Source: DASQFI01 sp035633215
GTDB lineage: Bacteria; Acidobacteriota; Vicinamibacteria; Vicinamibacterales; SCN-69-37
NCBI GenBank assembly: GCA_035633215.1
Contig: DASQFI010000055.1
Location: 1-64,000 of the forward strand
Direction: 5' to 3'
DNA: 64,000 bases
Shown here: positions 24,479-32,657 of the stretch, one piece after another
Layout: each line of letters opens with the position of its first letter
Position numbering within the stretch: position 1 is the first letter of the stretch
Made by a program: the position numbers and the translations under genes
The notes under the pieces: model-generated
The model's input: only the letters and a program-made list of their open reading frames with translations
Databases searched by the model: none
Told to the model about the DNA's origin: nothing

Positions 24479-26242
24479 ATGCGGCTGTTGCCGAAGCCCT
24501 CGATGCTCGGACATGCGTTGTTGCGTCGTGCACTCGCCTTCTGCCTAGCGGCTGCGGCCGTCGCCGCGGCCTCAGCGGACCCGCAGCCGGCGCCGCAGGT
24601 GCCTCAGGCACCGCCAGTCTTCCGGGGCAGCACGTCGCTCGTTCCCGTCGATGTCCGGGTGACCGATCGCCAGGGCAAGCCGGTCGCGGACCTTTCGCAA
24701 AACGACTTCGTCATTCTCGAGAACGGCGTCCGGCAGCAGATCAAGCACTTCTCCGTACACGCGTTGACCCCCGAGCCGCCCGCCGATGGCGTCGGGCCGC
24801 GCCTGCCGCGCGGCGGTGTCCCAGCCCCGCTCGGAAGGCAAAATGCGCGGATTTTCCTGATCGTCCTGGGCCGGGGGCGACTGCAGCCGCCGGCCAGGGG
24901 TGTTGACGGCATGCTTCACTTCGTCCGCGAGCGATTGCTGCCACAAGATCAGGTCGCCGTGCTCGCCTGGAACCGTGCGACGGACTTCACGGTGAATCAT
25001 GATCAGGTCGCAGACATGCTCGAACGCTTCAAGAAGCGGCATGAGGCGATCGAATCCGCGCTCGCCATGCACTTCAGCGGCCTGGCCGCGATCTACGGCA
25101 GTCGAGAGATGCCCGCGCGCATTCAGGAAGACATCGACATGGTGTTTGCCGGTCCGGGCGGAACGAAGGTCAACACCGTGATCGACGCTCCGATTGCGAA
25201 CCCGGCCCGGCTTGCCGATGACCAGCGTCGCGCCACGGACGCGGTCCAGCGCGCGGAGATCGTGGCCACCAGATCGCCCGACAGCGCGATGATCACCGAT
25301 GCGGTCGATCCGGTGGAACTCCTGGGCCTCAAGATGTCGCTCGACGAGCTGGCCGCGCTCAACGCGCAATCGACGCAGGATCTCAGCAAGATCTACACCG
25401 GACTCCAGTACTTGCGCTATCTGGACGGCGAGAAGCATCTGATCTTCGTCTCGCCCTCCGGGGTCTTCCTGCCGCGCGCAGACGATGACCGGAGCCTGGC
25501 GTCGATCGCGGCCGACGCGCGCGTGGCCATCAGCATCGTGCACACTGGAGGGGTGGGGTCTGGCGACTCGACCGACTGGCGGCGAATGACGTCACGGACG
25601 GCTGCCGAGGAAACCGGCGGGATCTATTCGAGCACCAGCTACGCCAAAGACTTCGTCAATCGCCTCGACGACGTGACGCGCAACGGGTACGTGCTCGGCT
25701 ATTACCCGACGAACGCCACCTTGGACCGCCGCTACCGGCAGATCACCGTGAGGGTGAATCGGCCCGGGGTCAACGTGCTCTTTCGCCACGGCTACTTCGC
25801 CCGCACCGAGCTGCCGCCGCTCGATCGCAAGCGCATGCTGAGCTACAACCGCGTCACCACCGCCGCAAGTTTTGCGAAGGAAGTCCCGGACATCGCGATC
25901 GCGGCAACCGCCGTCAACGCAACGTCAGCAGACAAGACGCGTGAAGCGCACGTTGAGGTCCACATCGCGCCGGATCGCCTGACGTTCAGCGAGGCCAACG
26001 GCATGAAGCTCGGCACGATCGAGATCGCGGTGTTCTGCGCAGACGCCAACCAGCGTCTCGTTGGCCAGTCGTGGAACTCGGTGGATCTGAAGATGACGGC
26101 CGATGCCTTCGCGCGATTCACCTCGCAAGGCTTGACGTATCGCGAGCGCATCGCCGTCCGAGCACAGGTCCGGCATATCAAGATCGTCGTCTACGACGTG
26201 GGGGCCGATGTTCTCGGCTCGGCCATGGTCAAAGTCAAGTAA
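24479..26242 (+). CDS. Secreted VWFA-related acidobacterial protein
   Basis: The 587-residue protein has an Ala-rich signal peptide, then a VDVRVTDRQGKPVADLSQNDFVILENG segment that opens the VWFA-related family of Acidobacteriota (TIGR03436 type). The VWA-like core covers about 110-400. The first MIDAS aspartate strand reads IFLIVLGRGRLQ rather than DxSxS, so metal-dependent adhesion is doubtful. A signature YVLGYYPTNATLDRRYRQITVRVNRPGVNVLFRHGYFA follows. The C-terminal 150 residues form a beta-rich domain. It is likely periplasmic. Two GNAT paralogues flank it, with 2 bp to the second. Confidence 0.85.
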   Translation: MRLLPKPSMLGHALLRRALAFCLAAAAVAAASADPQPAPQVPQAPPVFRGSTSLVPVDVRVTDRQGKPVADLSQNDFVILENGVRQQIKHFSVHALTPEPPADGVGPRLPRGGVPAPLGRQNARIFLIVLGRGRLQPPARGVDGMLHFVRERLLPQDQVAVLAWNRATDFTVNHDQVADMLERFKKRHEAIESALAMHFSGLAAIYGSREMPARIQEDIDMVFAGPGGTKVNTVIDAPIANPARLADDQRRATDAVQRAEIVATRSPDSAMITDAVDPVELLGLKMSLDELAALNAQSTQDLSKIYTGLQYLRYLDGEKHLIFVSPSGVFLPRADDDRSLASIAADARVAISIVHTGGVGSGDSTDWRRMTSRTAAEETGGIYSSTSYAKDFVNRLDDVTRNGYVLGYYPTNATLDRRYRQITVRVNRPGVNVLFRHGYFARTELPPLDRKRMLSYNRVTTAASFAKEVPDIAIAATAVNATSADKTREAHVEVHIAPDRLTFSEANGMKLGTIEIAVFCADANQRLVGQSWNSVDLKMTADAFARFTSQGLTYRERIAVRAQVRHIKIVVYDVGADVLGSAMVKVK

Positions 26243-26244
26243 TT

Positions 26245-26634
26245 ATGCCGATCGACCACTCCAAAGACCGCCAGGAGCAGTTACTCGACGAGACGCTGGA
26301 GGAAACGTTCCCGGCGAGCGACGCGCCGGCCAATACGATTGAAACCGGCATCCGCATCGGCATGCCGGCACCACCGCAGGTCAGAGACAATCGCGATGCG
26401 AGCCAGTTCGAGCTCGACGTGGACGGCCAGATTGCGTTCCTGCGCTATCACCGCACGGCGACGACACTGACGCTCGTGCACACGGAAGTGCCCGTACCGC
26501 TGCGCGGCCGGCATCTTGGTGATCTGCTCGCCAAAGCAGGAATCGACGCCGCGCGGACGGAGGGACTGGGACTCGTCGTGACGTGCCCGTTCGTGCGTGC
26601 GTACATGCGCAAACATCCTGAAAGCGCACGCTGA
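26245..26634 (+). CDS. GNAT-like N-acetyltransferase (YjdJ type), copy 2
   Basis: The 129-residue protein has an extra N-terminal acidic stretch (LLDETLEETFPASDAPANTIE). The body from residue 45 is closely similar to the protein at 24086-24430 (DASQFELDVDGQIAFLRYHR, EVPVPLRGRHLGDLLAKAGIDAA, CPFVRAYMRKHPE). It starts 2 bp after the VWFA stop, so it is co-transcribed with it. The paralogue pair points to a local duplication; the acetyl acceptor is unknown. Confidence 0.8.
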   Translation: MPIDHSKDRQEQLLDETLEETFPASDAPANTIETGIRIGMPAPPQVRDNRDASQFELDVDGQIAFLRYHRTATTLTLVHTEVPVPLRGRHLGDLLAKAGIDAARTEGLGLVVTCPFVRAYMRKHPESAR

Positions 26635-26662
26635 GGGAACAGAGCAAAAAACAAACCCGAGG

Positions 26663-26956
26663 TCAGGCGGCCTGGTGAAAGCCGCGACCGACGATCTTGC
26701 CGCCCGTGTCCGTGATCGAAAACGGGAGACGGCGGCCGTCTTCCAGTTTCAGCGTGAGACCTTCGGGTCCCGCCAGGACCACGGCCTCGGCGATGCCCGC
26801 GATGTCGATGTGTCCCTCGATGACCGGGTGCGCCAGATGACTGGCGTCTGTCTCCTCCCCCCACACTTCGAGCTGGTAGGGGGTTGACCGCAACACGAGC
26901 GCGCCGGCCTGGATCTCGCCGACACCGCTCAACTCTTCCAGCAGCCGTCGCGACAT
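26663..26956 (-). CDS. Small conserved protein of unknown function
   Basis: The 97-residue soluble protein is predicted to be beta-rich (GALVLRSTPYQLEVWGEE, VIEGHIDIAGIAEAVVLAGP, LTLKLEDGRRLPFSITDTGGKIVGRG). A similar LEDGR...V..GTIV pattern appears in the soluble part of the membrane protein at 21515. The start at 26956 has GAGGGAAACCCT upstream. The 3' end lies next to AACAAACCCGAGGTC (about 26646), a half copy of the palindromic element, possibly a shared terminator. Confidence 0.6.
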   Translation of the reverse strand: MSRRLLEELSGVGEIQAGALVLRSTPYQLEVWGEETDASHLAHPVIEGHIDIAGIAEAVVLAGPEGLTLKLEDGRRLPFSITDTGGKIVGRGFHQAA

Positions 26957-27066
26957 AGGGTTTCCCTCAGAGGTAGGGCGGGATTCTAGCAGGCCGCCGC
27001 GCGGCCTGAACTTCAAACTTGAGCCGCTTTTGAACCTTTTCGCGCATTCCTCGTGTGGGGGGCCAG

Positions 27067-27615
27067 ATGTCAGGAGTGAGTATCGCCGGCGCAGCGCTGT
27101 TGGCACTCGCGGTGACGTCGCCGGCGTTGGCGCAGGAGCAACAGGCGGCTGGCGGCGCCGAGACGCGCTATGCCGCTGGTGTCGTGTGGCAGGGCGGTGT
27201 TTTCGGAGACGACGATCCGGAGTCGTTATCTCGTTCTGGTGTGATTCTGGGTTTGCAGGTACGCCACCGCACGCAGGGCCGCGTGGGCGCGTCCTTCGAA
27301 ATCGCGTTCCAACCGGTCGGCCTGCCGAATCCTCACTTCGACGAGACGCTCCACACGTTCTACGTCCTTGCCGGCCCGGAAATCGGCCGGCGGACCTACG
27401 TCCGGCCAGTTGGCGGTGTCGCCCTGCAGGCCTGGTCGGGATCGATGACGGAGAGCGGGCTCAATTTCGCGCTCGCCGCCGGCATCGCGGTTGGCCGGCG
27501 CATGGGCACATCACGCATGTGGCTGAATCCGGAATTCGTCATCCGCTGCTCGGCTTCGCCCGGCGCGGGCTCGACGATGATCGGCCTTCAAATCGCAATG
27601 GGCCCGCGGAGGTGA
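27067..27615 (+). CDS. Secreted beta-rich protein, possible small outer-membrane barrel
   Basis: The ~182-residue protein has a signal peptide ending PALAQ. The mature part has alternating strands (RYAAGVVWQGGVF, GVILGLQVRHRTQGRVGASFEIAFQPVGLP, FYVLAGPEIGRRTYVRPVGGVALQAWSG, NFALAAGIAVGR, STMIGLQIAMG) that fit a small OmpA/OmpW-like barrel. The first in-frame ATG is at 27055; 27067 is preferred because a G-rich Shine-Dalgarno precedes it. Ligand and role are unknown. Confidence 0.65.
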   Translation: MSGVSIAGAALLALAVTSPALAQEQQAAGGAETRYAAGVVWQGGVFGDDDPESLSRSGVILGLQVRHRTQGRVGASFEIAFQPVGLPNPHFDETLHTFYVLAGPEIGRRTYVRPVGGVALQAWSGSMTESGLNFALAAGIAVGRRMGTSRMWLNPEFVIRCSASPGAGSTMIGLQIAMGPRR

Positions 27616-27674
27616 GCCTCCCAGTTTCGTCCGCCGATCTTGACCGAGCTTGAGTGTAAGTGCATGATAAGTGC

Positions 27675-27908
27675 ATGGCCGTGAAGACCATCACGATCGA
27701 CCTCGAAGCGTACGCGCTACTCTCGCGCCGGAAACAAGCCGGGCAGTCATTCTCCGAGGTCATCAAGGCCCACTTCGGTCCGCAGCCGACGGCTGGCCGG
27801 TTTCGCGATCTCGTACGGACGATTCGCCTGAACGAGACCACCCTCGACGGCATCGACCGTCAGGTCCGTGGCAGGCGCCGCGAGCCCGCCCGGGCCGTGC
27901 GGCGGTGA
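27675..27908 (+). CDS. VapB-type antitoxin
   Basis: The 77-residue protein has an N-terminal ribbon-helix-helix-like segment (MAVKTITIDLEAYALLSRRKQAGQSFSEVIKAHFG), as in the DUF217/VapB group, and a basic C-terminal tail likely to wrap the toxin. It overlaps the downstream PIN gene by 4 nt (GTGA). The ATG at 27675 is preferred to the upstream one at 27660. The protein should bind its own promoter and the toxin. Confidence 0.85.
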   Translation: MAVKTITIDLEAYALLSRRKQAGQSFSEVIKAHFGPQPTAGRFRDLVRTIRLNETTLDGIDRQVRGRRREPARAVRR

Positions 27909-28312
27909 TCCATCTCGACAGTTCGTTGCTCATCGATCTCCTGCGGGAAACGGTCCGCGAGCGACCGGGACCGGCCTTCGAGGTTCTCGAGGCGATCGAT
28001 GACGACGAAACGCTTGGCGTCTCCGTTCACGTCGTCTGCGAGCTCAGGGCTGGGGCCGAGCTCGCGCGTAAGCCGCTGAAGGAGCACGAAGAACTGGACC
28101 GCCTGCTGGCGGGACTGGTGGTGGCGTATCCTGACGCCAGGTTCGCGCCGGCCTATGGACGGCTTCTCGCGGCCATCGAGCGGAGCGGCCGATCTGTCGC
28201 GGCCATGGATCTGCTCATCGCGACGGCGGCGATGGTGGACGACGCGCCGCTCGTGACCCGAAACGCGAAGGACTTCCGGCGGGTTCCGGGACTCCGCGTG
28301 CTGGAGTACTGA
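27905..28312 (+). CDS. vapC: VapC-type PIN-domain ribonuclease toxin
   Basis: The 135-residue protein starts at a GTG overlapping the antitoxin stop. The PIN acidic residues are visible: Asp5 in HLDSSLLID, Glu46 in VCELRAG, Asp102 in AAMDLLIA and the TRNAKDF motif near 118-124. VapC toxins cut tRNA or rRNA until bound by VapB. The pair is complete and likely functional. Confidence 0.9.
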   Translation: MIHLDSSLLIDLLRETVRERPGPAFEVLEAIDDDETLGVSVHVVCELRAGAELARKPLKEHEELDRLLAGLVVAYPDARFAPAYGRLLAAIERSGRSVAAMDLLIATAAMVDDAPLVTRNAKDFRRVPGLRVLEY

Positions 28313-28510
28313 GACACGCTGGCCACATCACCGGAGCTTGCTCCCGTTGCACTTTCCGGTGCGGCCGTGTATCAGACGGAACATCGCTACGTCCCCGTGC
28401 AACGGTAGGCTCTATCCGAGCCTCTCGCGTAAACCGAACGATCATGTGCGGGCGTGCGCGTGTCGCAGTGCGTGACCGCTGCAGGGCTCCGCTGAAAGGA
28501 CCGCAGTACT

Positions 28511-29461
28511 ATGACTTCCCTTGGTGGCAGCGCGGATACAATCGAGACTGCACGAATGAAGCTGCCGATGACCGGCGATTTCGCTACGCCCACGCCTCCC
28601 CGCCCGCTCGCCGTGAAGGCCTTTGGCGTCACCGATAAAGGTAAGGTGCGCACGGCGAATGAGGACCAGTTCCTCATCGCCGAGCTCACCAAAGCGATGC
28701 GCATCTGGCAAACGAGCCTGCCCGAGCCGAAGCTGCAAGTCGGCGAGGAGCGCGCACATTTGTTCCTCGTCGCGGACGGGATGGGCGGGCACCGCGCGGG
28801 CGAACGGGCGAGTGCCCTCGCGGTCGCGGCCATCGAGCAGTTCACGCTCAATTCATTCAAGTGGTTCTTTGGGTCGGACAGCGGCGTGGCCAAGAAAGTG
28901 CTCACGCAGTTCCAGTCCGCCTTCAGTCAAGCTGACGCGCAAATCGTCGAAGAAGCCGCCGGGAGTCCGGAATTGAGCGGCATGGGGACGACCGTCACGA
29001 TGGCCTTTCAGCTCGGTGCGCAGCTGTGCGTCGTGCACGTGGGCGATAGCCGGGCCTACCTGTTCCGAGACCGCGAACTGCACCAGCTGACACAGGACCA
29101 CACGCTGGTGGCCGAGATGGTGCGCAGCGGAGCCCTTCACCCAGATGATGTCGCCGAGCACCGCCTCCGCCACGTCGTCACGAACGTCGTCGGCGGCAAT
29201 GAGGCTGGAGTGAAGGTGGAAGCGCGTGCGCTCGAAGTGCAGGCGGGCGATCGCTTACTGCTCTGTTCGGACGGATTGACCGAGATGGTATCGAATGACG
29301 TGATTGCAGTCACGCTCGACGCCGAACCCGCCCCCGAGGCGGCTGCGAAAAAGCTGCTCGAGCGCGCCAATGAAGGAGCCGCCCCCGACAATATCACGCT
29401 GCTCGTTGTCCGGTTCGATGCGGTCGAGTCCGACGCAGGCACCCGTGGTACTGCAGGGTGA
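28511..29461 (+). CDS. PP2C-family Ser/Thr protein phosphatase
   Basis: The 316-residue soluble protein has the PPM/PP2C motifs: GVTDKGKVRTANEDQFLI, DGMGGHRAGERAS, GMGTTVTMAF, VVHVGDSRAYLFRD, LCSDGLTEMV and DNITLLVVRF. Conserved aspartates bind two metal ions. The first ~35 residues are non-conserved, and an ATG at residue 16 or 20 could be the true start. The natural counterpart is a Ser/Thr kinase such as the one at 32658-35663. It ends just before the tRNA-Ser fragment. Confidence 0.92.
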   Translation: MTSLGGSADTIETARMKLPMTGDFATPTPPRPLAVKAFGVTDKGKVRTANEDQFLIAELTKAMRIWQTSLPEPKLQVGEERAHLFLVADGMGGHRAGERASALAVAAIEQFTLNSFKWFFGSDSGVAKKVLTQFQSAFSQADAQIVEEAAGSPELSGMGTTVTMAFQLGAQLCVVHVGDSRAYLFRDRELHQLTQDHTLVAEMVRSGALHPDDVAEHRLRHVVTNVVGGNEAGVKVEARALEVQAGDRLLLCSDGLTEMVSNDVIAVTLDAEPAPEAAAKKLLERANEGAAPDNITLLVVRFDAVESDAGTRGTAG

Positions 29462-29633
29462 GCAAGGCGACAAAGGATTTGCCTTTCCTCATCGAGCCGC
29501 GAACGCCGGCTCAGGCATGATGCTGCGGACCGCACTGGTCTCGTTCCCGTATGTGATCCCGGCACATTTGGAGATGTGACACAATTCGGTGTCCGGCGCA
29601 GCGTCTCGCCCGTACGCGGTTGATTCTAAAGAC

Positions 29634-29675
29634 GGAGAGATGTCCGAGTGGTTGAAGGAGCACGCTTGGAAAGCG
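29634..29675 (+). pseudogene. 5' half of tRNA-Ser (pseudo-tRNA)
   Basis: Bases GGAGAGATGTCCGAGTGG through the anticodon arm GCTTGGAAAGCG are identical to the intact tRNA-Ser at 36723. Sequence then diverges right after the anticodon stem. The upstream 15 bp (TTGATTCTAAA against TTGACTCTAAA) also match. It is a truncated duplicate that cannot form a tRNA. Confidence 0.9.
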
Positions 29676-29895
29676 GTTTTTTCCAGGCTCACCGAGCGAT
29701 ACCGAAACACCTCCTAGCGCATTCGGTTCAACGACTTCCCGCCACAACATGCTTCTCCACGTGAACCCGTAAACGTCGGTGTTTGTCGGCGGTTTCGGGG
29801 CAGCCTTACACAATTTCTACACAGTTCGAAGTGCGACTTGTAAGCGGCTCTGCGCCGTTGCTGTCTCTGATCGTCGAACCGTGCCCGAGAAGGCT

Positions 29896-30085
29896 CTACT
29901 TCGCGGCGCTCCCAAGATGCTGTTCGAACCACTGCATCAGTGCGGCATAGGCGCGCTCGAGATCGGCGGGAGCAGCGCCCTCGAACCCGTGTCCCGCGCC
30001 TTCCATTCGAATGAACGACGCGGGCACGCGCGCCTTGGTTAAGAGCGAGCAGCACGACCGACGAACGCACGCGAGTGCCGCTCAC
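29896..30085 (-). pseudogene. Deleted remnant of an alpha/beta hydrolase gene
   Basis: The 5' end, read from GTG at 30085, gives SGTRVRSSVVLLAL, matching the first residues (SGTPLRSPVVLLAL) of the adjacent hydrolase. It then jumps, in another frame, to RVPASFIRMEGAGHGFEG and ends LMQWFEQHLGSAAK, matching that hydrolase around its catalytic histidine. About 240 internal residues and the C-terminal module are missing. The start overlaps the stop of the intact gene just as the intact gene overlaps its own upstream neighbour. Confidence 0.85.
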
Positions 30086-31371
30086 GGCTGCTGACGGACA
30101 ACTTCGTAGTCGCCCCTGCGCGCGCCTTCGCGCACCACCCAGCCCGCCGCGGCCTTGAACGTCCACCCATCTCCGGAGATCGTCGCATCGTCGCCGCGCA
30201 CGGGCGCCGCCAGACGCTGCGAGCCGCCATCGGGCGCGACGAGCACGCCGTTCTCCGCCGCGAGCGTGCCGCAGCGTCCCGACAGGCGATAGGGATTGAA
30301 GTACACGGTCCCGGCACCGGGAATCACCACGGCGCCCAGAGAATTCGAGGTGCCGCTGCCTCCGCACGCCATCACGAACACCGGGCCGTCGACGAAGCGC
30401 TGACGTAACTCGGCGATCCGTGCCTGCCGCTGCTGCTCGCGCAGTTCTTCGGCCGCGCGGAGCTCGGCGGATCGCGCGGCAGTCACCGGCGCGTCCGCAA
30501 CCGGTTGCACCCCAAGATGCCGCTCGAACCATTGGATCAGTGCGGCAAAGGCGCGCTCGGCATCGGCGCCCTCGAACCCGTGTCCCGCGGCCCTGATTGG
30601 AATGAATGACGCTGGCACGCCCGCCTTGATCAACGCCGCGTACATCGTCTCTCCCTGGTCTATCGGGACCGTCGTGTCGGCGTCGCCGTGCACGATGAGC
30701 GAGGGAGCGGAGGCAGGCGAGACGAAGCGAATGGGTGAGAACTGCGCCGCTTCGGCTTCCGTAACCTTGACGGCGGGCTGCTGTGTCGCCAATCGAGCGA
30801 GATCCGTGCCCGGATAGTTCGCCACGACCGCCGCGACGCGACTGGATTCCCTGAGCACGGGGTCGGAGGCCGACGGATTCCCCGAGTCGCCGGTCGTACC
30901 GAGCAGTAGCGCGAGGTGTCCCCCGGAGCTGTTGCCGAAGACGCCAATGCGGTTGGGATCCACGCCGTACTCCTTCGCATGCTGATGGATGAAGCGGACC
31001 GATCGCCGCATGTCCGCCACGACCGACGACAAGGGATACCTCGGCCGGCTGCCGTGTCTCACGACGAACACGGTAAATCCCTTCTCGTTCAACGGGGGGG
31101 AGGCCTGGGCGAAAACCTGGGCGAGCTCCACGCTCGATTGCCACTGGCCGCTCACGATGGCGATGACGCCAGCACGGTTGGGGCGGGCCGAACGGTACAC
31201 GTCGAGCATAAGCGCTAGCCCGTCGTCCTTGTACCCGTACACCACATCCGTTGTGACCGGGGGCTGACGCGCGGGTATCGGGACAGTGCCGATTCCGCGT
31301 GTCGTCGCTGAACAGGCGCACGCGACGAGCGCGAGCAGCACGACCGGTGAACGCAAGGGAGTGCCGCTCAT
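30082..31371 (-). CDS. Secreted alpha/beta hydrolase with C-terminal repeat module
   Basis: The 429-residue protein has a lipoprotein-like signal (VLLALVACAC). Its alpha/beta hydrolase core (about 40-285) has nucleophile Ser148 in GNSSGG, Asp in VHGDADTTVP and His in AAGHGFEG, like BD-FAE/prolyl-oligopeptidase type esterases. Residues ~290-429 form a second module (ELRQRFVDGPVFVMACGG, GAVVIPGAGTVYFNPY, GDGWTFKAAAGWVVREG, ending RRGDYEVVRQQP) that is also at the C-terminus of the upstream peptidase-like protein. Start ATG at 31371 overlaps that gene's stop as ATGA. Confidence 0.85.
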   Translation of the reverse strand: MSGTPLRSPVVLLALVACACSATTRGIGTVPIPARQPPVTTDVVYGYKDDGLALMLDVYRSARPNRAGVIAIVSGQWQSSVELAQVFAQASPPLNEKGFTVFVVRHGSRPRYPLSSVVADMRRSVRFIHQHAKEYGVDPNRIGVFGNSSGGHLALLLGTTGDSGNPSASDPVLRESSRVAAVVANYPGTDLARLATQQPAVKVTEAEAAQFSPIRFVSPASAPSLIVHGDADTTVPIDQGETMYAALIKAGVPASFIPIRAAGHGFEGADAERAFAALIQWFERHLGVQPVADAPVTAARSAELRAAEELREQQRQARIAELRQRFVDGPVFVMACGGSGTSNSLGAVVIPGAGTVYFNPYRLSGRCGTLAAENGVLVAPDGGSQRLAAPVRGDDATISGDGWTFKAAAGWVVREGARRGDYEVVRQQP

Positions 31372-32636
31372 GGCTGCTGCCGGACGACTTCGTAGTCGCC
31401 CCGCCGTGATCCTTCGCGAAGCACCCATCCTGGTCTTGCCGTAAATGTCCAGCCGTCTCCAACGGCTGTGGTGTCGTCCTTTCGCACGGGTGCCGGCACA
31501 CGGCGGACGCGACCGTCGCTCTCGAGAAGCACGCCCTTCTCGGCTACGAGTGCGCCCGAGTCCCCATTGTGGCTATAGGGGCCGAAGAATACCGTGCCGA
31601 CGTCCGGAATCACCACGGCGCCCATGGAATTGGACATGCCGCCGCCTCCGCCGCGAATCACGAGCACCGGACCGTCCACGAACTGCCGGCGCAATTCGGC
31701 GAGGCGTTCCTGCCGCCCTCGCTCGCGCTGCTCCTCGGCGGCGCGGATCTCGGCGCCGCCGTATCGGGCGGCAGCCGCCGTGGCGTCGGTGGCCGGTTGA
31801 ACGCCGAACGCGCCCGCCAGCAGCGCGGGGAAATCGTCGGTGTTGCGGATCCGTTGCCTCCAGCCGGGAGACGACCCGTCGAGCAGGAGCCCATACGAGG
31901 GGCCGGTGAAGTACGCAAACGTGCGAACGAAACTTTCCCCTGTCTCCGCGCCGGCCAGTGCCTCGAGAGCACCGGCGATTGCGTCGGCCTCAGAGTCTGC
32001 CGCGGCCGCCACGCCCGTGTACGAGGCGACGCCTTCGTTGATCTCGAGGGCGCGCTCCTTTTCGGCGCTGCCCGGGTAGAGCGTCCGCCGCGCCTGCCGG
32101 AAGGCGAGCGCGTCGCGGGCGGCCGCGGTGCGCAGCGCGCCCGACTCTCGCAGCGCCCGTGCGAGCGCGCGGCATTCGAGCCGCAGCCAATACCGTCCAT
32201 CCATGGCGTCGAGATGTTCATTCAGCAGCTCCGACGCCGCCAGCCCGAGCTTGCGTTGCACGATGCCATGGAACAACTCGTGGAGGAGTATCGCCTTGCG
32301 GACGCGCGGCGGCGCGTTGGCGAGCGTGTCCCACATGTACGCCGCCCAGGTGACGCCGCCCCACTCGATTGGGGCGTTCAGAATGCCGAGCCCCCGCGGG
32401 CGCGGCCCTTCCGGTGCGGGCTGGCTGGTGGCGATCGTCTGAGTCCGCAGGTCGGCGATGACCATGGGCCCGCACATCGACATGCCCCAGAGGCGTTTCC
32501 CCTCCCGCTCGCACACCGCCTGGACGTCCTTGAAGAACTCCTGTGCGCGCTGTTGATCGACCTGTGCCACCGCCGGCGGCGGGTGGCCTACGACCACGTA
32601 CGTGACGACTGCCGTACACAACGCTGATATCCGCAT
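31368..32636 (-). CDS. Secreted HExxH metallopeptidase-like protein with C-terminal repeat module
   Basis: The 422-residue protein has a signal peptide (cleavage after AVAQ). Zinc-peptidase features are LLHELFHGIV (His119, Glu120, His123) and a likely third ligand glutamate in EINEGVASYTG, the gluzincin layout. The substrate is unknown. The C-terminal ~140 residues (RRQFVDGPVLVIRGG, GAVVIPDVGTVFFGPY, GDGWTFTARPGWVLREG, RRGDYEVVRQQP) match the downstream hydrolase's second module. GGGAGTAGACA precedes the ATG. Translational coupling to the hydrolase suggests joint action in the periplasm or on the surface. Confidence 0.8.
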   Translation of the reverse strand: MRISALCTAVVTYVVVGHPPPAVAQVDQQRAQEFFKDVQAVCEREGKRLWGMSMCGPMVIADLRTQTIATSQPAPEGPRPRGLGILNAPIEWGGVTWAAYMWDTLANAPPRVRKAILLHELFHGIVQRKLGLAASELLNEHLDAMDGRYWLRLECRALARALRESGALRTAAARDALAFRQARRTLYPGSAEKERALEINEGVASYTGVAAAADSEADAIAGALEALAGAETGESFVRTFAYFTGPSYGLLLDGSSPGWRQRIRNTDDFPALLAGAFGVQPATDATAAAARYGGAEIRAAEEQRERGRQERLAELRRQFVDGPVLVIRGGGGGMSNSMGAVVIPDVGTVFFGPYSHNGDSGALVAEKGVLLESDGRVRRVPAPVRKDDTTAVGDGWTFTARPGWVLREGSRRGDYEVVRQQP

Positions 32637-32657
32637 TGTCTACTCCCTGTCCGTTGC

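Noticed and set aside
28313..28510. Possible riboswitch or leader before the PP2C gene
   Set aside because: Some short complementary segments are present, but I cannot match them to any known RNA class or show conservation.
29714..31501. 595-residue minus-strand protein
   Set aside because: The hydrolase is read correctly in another frame with a catalytic triad; this frame is a shadow apart from a short piece of the deleted copy.
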